Assembly: GCA_902766575.1 (NCBI GenBank)
Contig: CACXED010000016.1
Coordinates: forward strand, 1-9,476
Origin: an uncultured Ruminococcus sp.
GTDB taxonomy: Bacteria > Bacillota > Clostridia > Oscillospirales > CAG-272
Length of the DNA: 9,476 nt
Direction: 5' to 3'
Made by a program: the position numbers and the translations under genes. Position 1 is the stretch's first letter. Every line of letters starts with the position of its first letter. This document shows positions 6,885-9,476 of this stretch, piece by piece. A model generated the notes under the pieces. It was not told the origin of the DNA, did not search any database, and saw only the letters and a program-made list of their open reading frames with translations.

Positions 6885-7856
6885 TTATGCCTCCAGAAAT
6901 TCAAATCTTATAGCAAATTCTCTCACTTCGCCGGGTTCCAAGAACTCCAGCAAGCCCTTTTCACGCATAGCCGCCCGCCCGTCCGGCAGACAGTTTCCCG
7001 GCTCGAGCCCGAGCACATATTCGTACTCGCCCATCATCTTCCACTCGGTGAAATATTTCAGCTCATCGGAATCGTAGCGGATGCTGACTCCTTTTTTGAT
7101 ATCGCTGTTGAAGATCGAGACGCAGGTCTGACCGTTCAGGGTATGGTAATAGCATTTTTCCTCATAGCCCCTCTGAGGCGCTTCCATCCGGGTGCAGCTT
7201 TCGATTCCCTCTGCCGCGTGGGCGTTTCTCGGGGCAACCTTAGTTGACGGTATTGTAACCTCTGCGTTCTCCGACAGCAGCGGATAGCCCATGTTGCAGT
7301 GATAAAGCAGCTCCAGCGGCGACGCCTCCGAGCCGATGTTCCTTATTCTGTCGGTCAGGAGTATCTCGTTTCTGTCGAGCGGACAGCTATATTCCCGCTC
7401 GAGAATCAGCTTGTGGGAGAACAGCGCCGCGTCGCGAACGGTCAGCGCGATATTTATGCTATTATCGTCGGCGCGATAGGAATAGCTCTCGCAGGGCGTA
7501 TTCGATATAGTGCCGTGGAGCGGCAGAAGCTCGCCGTCGTCCTCGCAGGGAGTTCCGACTGCGGTCAGCCCGCAGGTCGTGAAAAATCCGGCGGTAAAGG
7601 ATTTCAAAAATCCGTTGCCGACATTATCATAATACTTCGGCGAGACATAGCCGCAGGGAGCAAAATATCCCATGTTGTCGCCCTTGAAGCTGAGTCTGGA
7701 AATGTCTCCGCACCGGTCGAGCGAGATCTCAAACTCGAGCCCGCAGCCGTTTCTGACCGACAAAATTCTCATTCCGTCGGCTTTTCCGCCGACAAGCCGC
7801 ATTTCTCTCACGCCGCAGAGCTGCTGCTCATGCCCGATGTATTTGTTCATGCTCAT
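6885..7856 (-). CDS. DUF4432 / aldose 1-epimerase-like protein
   Basis: A 323-aa protein of the DUF4432 branch of the galactose-mutarotase-like beta-sandwich superfamily. It is expected to bind a sugar and probably interconverts anomers, but the catalytic role is not established for most of this branch. Typical segments: NGCGLEFEISLDRCGDISRL (36-55), then SFKGDNMGYFAPCGYVSP (56-73), KSFTAGFFTTCGLTAVGTPC (85-104), and LPLHGTISNTP (111-121), whose His114 is a likely active-site residue. Late on comes YVLGLEPGNC, carrying a Glu in the place typical of sugar epimerases. No signal peptide, so cytoplasmic. Start ATG 7856 overlaps the kinase stop (ATGA), with GGTGAG (7866-7871) 9 nt upstream. A second ATG two codons in, at 7850, is a less likely start because it sits farther from the ribosome site. 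Family assignment is firm and function is inferred. Confidence 0.85.
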   Translation of the reverse strand: MSMNKYIGHEQQLCGVREMRLVGGKADGMRILSVRNGCGLEFEISLDRCGDISRLSFKGDNMGYFAPCGYVSPKYYDNVGNGFLKSFTAGFFTTCGLTAVGTPCEDDGELLPLHGTISNTPCESYSYRADDNSINIALTVRDAALFSHKLILEREYSCPLDRNEILLTDRIRNIGSEASPLELLYHCNMGYPLLSENAEVTIPSTKVAPRNAHAAEGIESCTRMEAPQRGYEEKCYYHTLNGQTCVSIFNSDIKKGVSIRYDSDELKYFTEWKMMGEYEYVLGLEPGNCLPDGRAAMREKGLLEFLEPGEVREFAIRFEFLEA

Positions 7857-9295
7857 AATAATGGTCTCACCGCCTTGTATATTTTTTCGTAGCGTTCATA
7901 GTTGCTCCGATACTTTTCGTGCCTTGCCGGGTCGGGATAATAGGTCTTGCCCTCTTTTACCATAACCGCTCTCGCCGCGTCGAGATTGGCAAACGCTCCG
8001 ACCGCCGTACCCGTCAGCATGATCGTCCCGACTGTCCCGACCTCCGGCGCGAACAGACTTGTGATGGGCAGTCCTAAAATATCCGCTTTCATCTGAAGCC
8101 AGACTTGAGACATTGCTCCGCCGCCGGTCGCATAGAGCCTTGACGGCTTGATGCCCGATTTTCCCAGCCGATTCAGATTCAGCAGAATCTCGTAGGTTAC
8201 GCCCTCCATTATCGCCTTGTAGATATCGGCTTTTGTCGTCTCCATCGTCACGCCGAGGAAAACCGCTTTCGACCCGTTGTCCATGTACGGAGTCGCCGCG
8301 CCCGCGAAATGCGGCAGGACGAGAATTTCCCCCGGCTCGCTGTCAACCGCCTTATCAAGCTCCTTATAGGATTTGTCCGGCGCGAAATTATCCCTGAACC
8401 ATTTCAGCGCCGCGCCGCCGGTGAACGAGAAGGCGTAGCAGACATATTTTCCGTCCTCGACATAGGGAACGACGGCGTAATTATCCTCATAAAGCTCCCG
8501 GCTGTCGGGTATCGAGCCGAAAACCGGAGTTATGCACTCGACCGTCCCGGTTCCGTCAACCGCCAGACCGTTTTCAAATACTCCCGAGCCTGCCGCCGAA
8601 GCGACCTGATCGTGACAGCCGCTGACGATGATCGTATCGGACAGCCCAAGCTCACTCGCCAGCTCGGGTCTGACCCTGCCGGCTATGCTGCCGCTTTTTA
8701 CGACTGTTGACATTTTTTCTATTTCGATTCCCGCCAAGTCAAAGATTTCGCGGCTCCAATCGCATTTTCTGATATCGAGCCCCATCGTCCTTGCGGCGAG
8801 CGAACGGTCGATCTGCGCGGTTCCGGTCAGCATATACACGATAAAATCCTCAAAAAGCATTATCCGCACGGCTTTTTCGTAGATATCGGGTCGGTGCTTC
8901 TTTATCCACATTATTTTCGGAATACTGTACATCGCGTGAGGCTTTACGCCCGCAATTTCCATTATCCTCTGCGAATCGAACAGCTCCGCTTCCTCTGTTC
9001 CCCTCGGATCGGTGTAGAGTAGAGAGGGGCAGAGTATTTCATCATTGCCGCCGAGCATCACAAAGGTTTCGCCGAAGGTCGTTATGCCGATGGCGTCGAT
9101 ATTTCCGATTCGGTCGGTCGTGCTTTTTATCAGCTTTTTTATGCCGTCCCAGATGAGTCTACCGTCGATCTCATGCTCCCCGGCGTTCCGGCTGACCTCG
9201 TATGTCAGGTATTCGCTCGCGAGCATTTCGCCCTTTTCGCTGTAGACCGTCAGCTTGCAGCCGGTCGTTCCCACGTCGATACCGCCGAGCTTCAT
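7853..9295 (-). CDS. FGGY-family carbohydrate kinase, substrate unknown
   Basis: A 480-aa cytoplasmic ATP-dependent sugar kinase. The two FGGY actin-like domains are visible: phosphate-binding GGIDVGTTGCK (4-14), GITTFGETFV (70-79), the catalytic Asp229 in SGCHDQVASAAGSG, a DGTGTVE strand (247-253), FTGGAALKWF (291-300), and the adenosine-binding ATGGGAMSQVWLQMKADILG (389-408). The HDQ context resembles rhamnulo-/fuculo- and YgcE-type kinases more than xylulokinase (AGAGDN in the xylB of this window), so it is not a second xylB. Whether it phosphorylates C1 or C5 of the ketose cannot be read from sequence. ATG 9295 is served by AAAGGAG (9306-9312) at 10 nt. It lies 30 bp after the isomerase stop and overlaps the mutarotase-like gene by 4 bp. 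The product, a ketose phosphate, would be the substrate of the aldolase two genes downstream. Confidence 0.9.
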   Translation of the reverse strand: MKLGGIDVGTTGCKLTVYSEKGEMLASEYLTYEVSRNAGEHEIDGRLIWDGIKKLIKSTTDRIGNIDAIGITTFGETFVMLGGNDEILCPSLLYTDPRGTEEAELFDSQRIMEIAGVKPHAMYSIPKIMWIKKHRPDIYEKAVRIMLFEDFIVYMLTGTAQIDRSLAARTMGLDIRKCDWSREIFDLAGIEIEKMSTVVKSGSIAGRVRPELASELGLSDTIIVSGCHDQVASAAGSGVFENGLAVDGTGTVECITPVFGSIPDSRELYEDNYAVVPYVEDGKYVCYAFSFTGGAALKWFRDNFAPDKSYKELDKAVDSEPGEILVLPHFAGAATPYMDNGSKAVFLGVTMETTKADIYKAIMEGVTYEILLNLNRLGKSGIKPSRLYATGGGAMSQVWLQMKADILGLPITSLFAPEVGTVGTIMLTGTAVGAFANLDAARAVMVKEGKTYYPDPARHEKYRSNYERYEKIYKAVRPLL

Positions 9296-9325
9296 GATTC
9301 ATCAGCTCCTTTCATAAACGCGATT

Positions 9326-9476
9326 TCAGTCGATGCTGACCACATCGTAGCCGAGATAATACCTGAACGCTTCCTCGAGTATCGCCTTGACATGACCGTT
9401 CGCGACGGTCGTATGGTGCTTGAAGCCGCCCCTCGCGAGCTTTATCAGCTTGTCCTGCAAATTCTCAATTCTGGCA
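9326..9476 (-). CDS. C-terminus of an L-fucose/L-arabinose isomerase-like protein
   Basis: Only the last 49 full codons lie in the window, read by me from the minus strand: ARIENLQDKLIKLARGGFKH, then HTTVANGHVKAILEEAFRYY, then LGYDVVSID and TGA at 9326-9328. The GGFKHH...V..GHV...LEEAF.YYLGY ending is the C-terminal signature I associate with the L-fucose/L-arabinose isomerase fold, where a His-rich GGF(R/K/E)HH segment approaches the metal site. Such enzymes convert an aldose to a ketose with Mn2+. It sits 30 bp upstream of the FGGY kinase on the same strand, the order expected for isomerase then kinase. With about one tenth of the protein visible, the family call is moderate and the substrate unknown. 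Confidence 0.65.
   Translation of the reverse strand, partial: ARIENLQDKLIKLARGGFKHHTTVANGHVKAILEEAFRYYLGYDVVSID

Noticed and set aside
7853..9295. Second xylulokinase
   Set aside because: FGGY fold, but it lacks the QMHG and WCDQR signatures seen in the xylB of this window and has CHDQ instead of AGDN at the catalytic Asp.

Overview
The window looks like chromosomal DNA of an anaerobic Gram-positive bacterium, most likely a clostridial (Oscillospiraceae/Ruminococcaceae-type) gut commensal or a similar plant-sugar fermenter. This is inferred from strong AGGAG Shine-Dalgarno sites, moderately high GC coding with AT-rich promoters, and family types common there: class II XylA, DUF4432 mutarotase, clostridial lipoprotein sugar-binding remnants and an ANGI-P type hypothetical protein. 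No rRNA, tRNA, CRISPR, integrase or transposase was seen.

Left block (1-3506): a D-xylose catabolic unit. xylA and xylB run leftward and overlap by 4 bp; xylB leaves the window before its C-terminus. A divergent AraC-family regulator reads rightward from the shared 109-bp promoter region, where two back-to-back TATAAT boxes are visible. This block is conventional.

Middle block (3507-6054): a small leftward gene of unknown function (183 aa), then a region of gene decay. It holds a truncated AraC-type cupin fragment on the minus strand, facing away from the frameshifted N-terminus of a sugar-binding lipoprotein on the plus strand. That is the usual layout of a regulator and transporter pair, now reduced to about 440 bp. 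An intact MscS channel gene with its own near-consensus promoter follows, then about 170 bp of consecutive hairpins ending in a strong intrinsic terminator, then a second collapsed lipoprotein gene on the minus strand that abuts the stop codon of the next gene.

Right block (6055-9476): a tightly packed leftward operon. In transcription order it holds the C-terminus of an L-fucose/L-arabinose isomerase-type protein, an FGGY sugar kinase, a DUF4432 aldose-1-epimerase-like protein and a class II fructose-bisphosphate-aldolase-family enzyme. Together these could take an aldose through anomer exchange, isomerisation to a ketose, phosphorylation and retro-aldol cleavage. The enzyme combination does not match the textbook fucose, rhamnose, arabinose or xylose routes, because the aldolase belongs to the FBA/GatY superfamily rather than the FucA/RhaD family. 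The substrate cannot be read from sequence. This operon is the best candidate here for an undescribed pathway, and the lipoprotein relic at its 3' end suggests that a cognate uptake gene once followed it.
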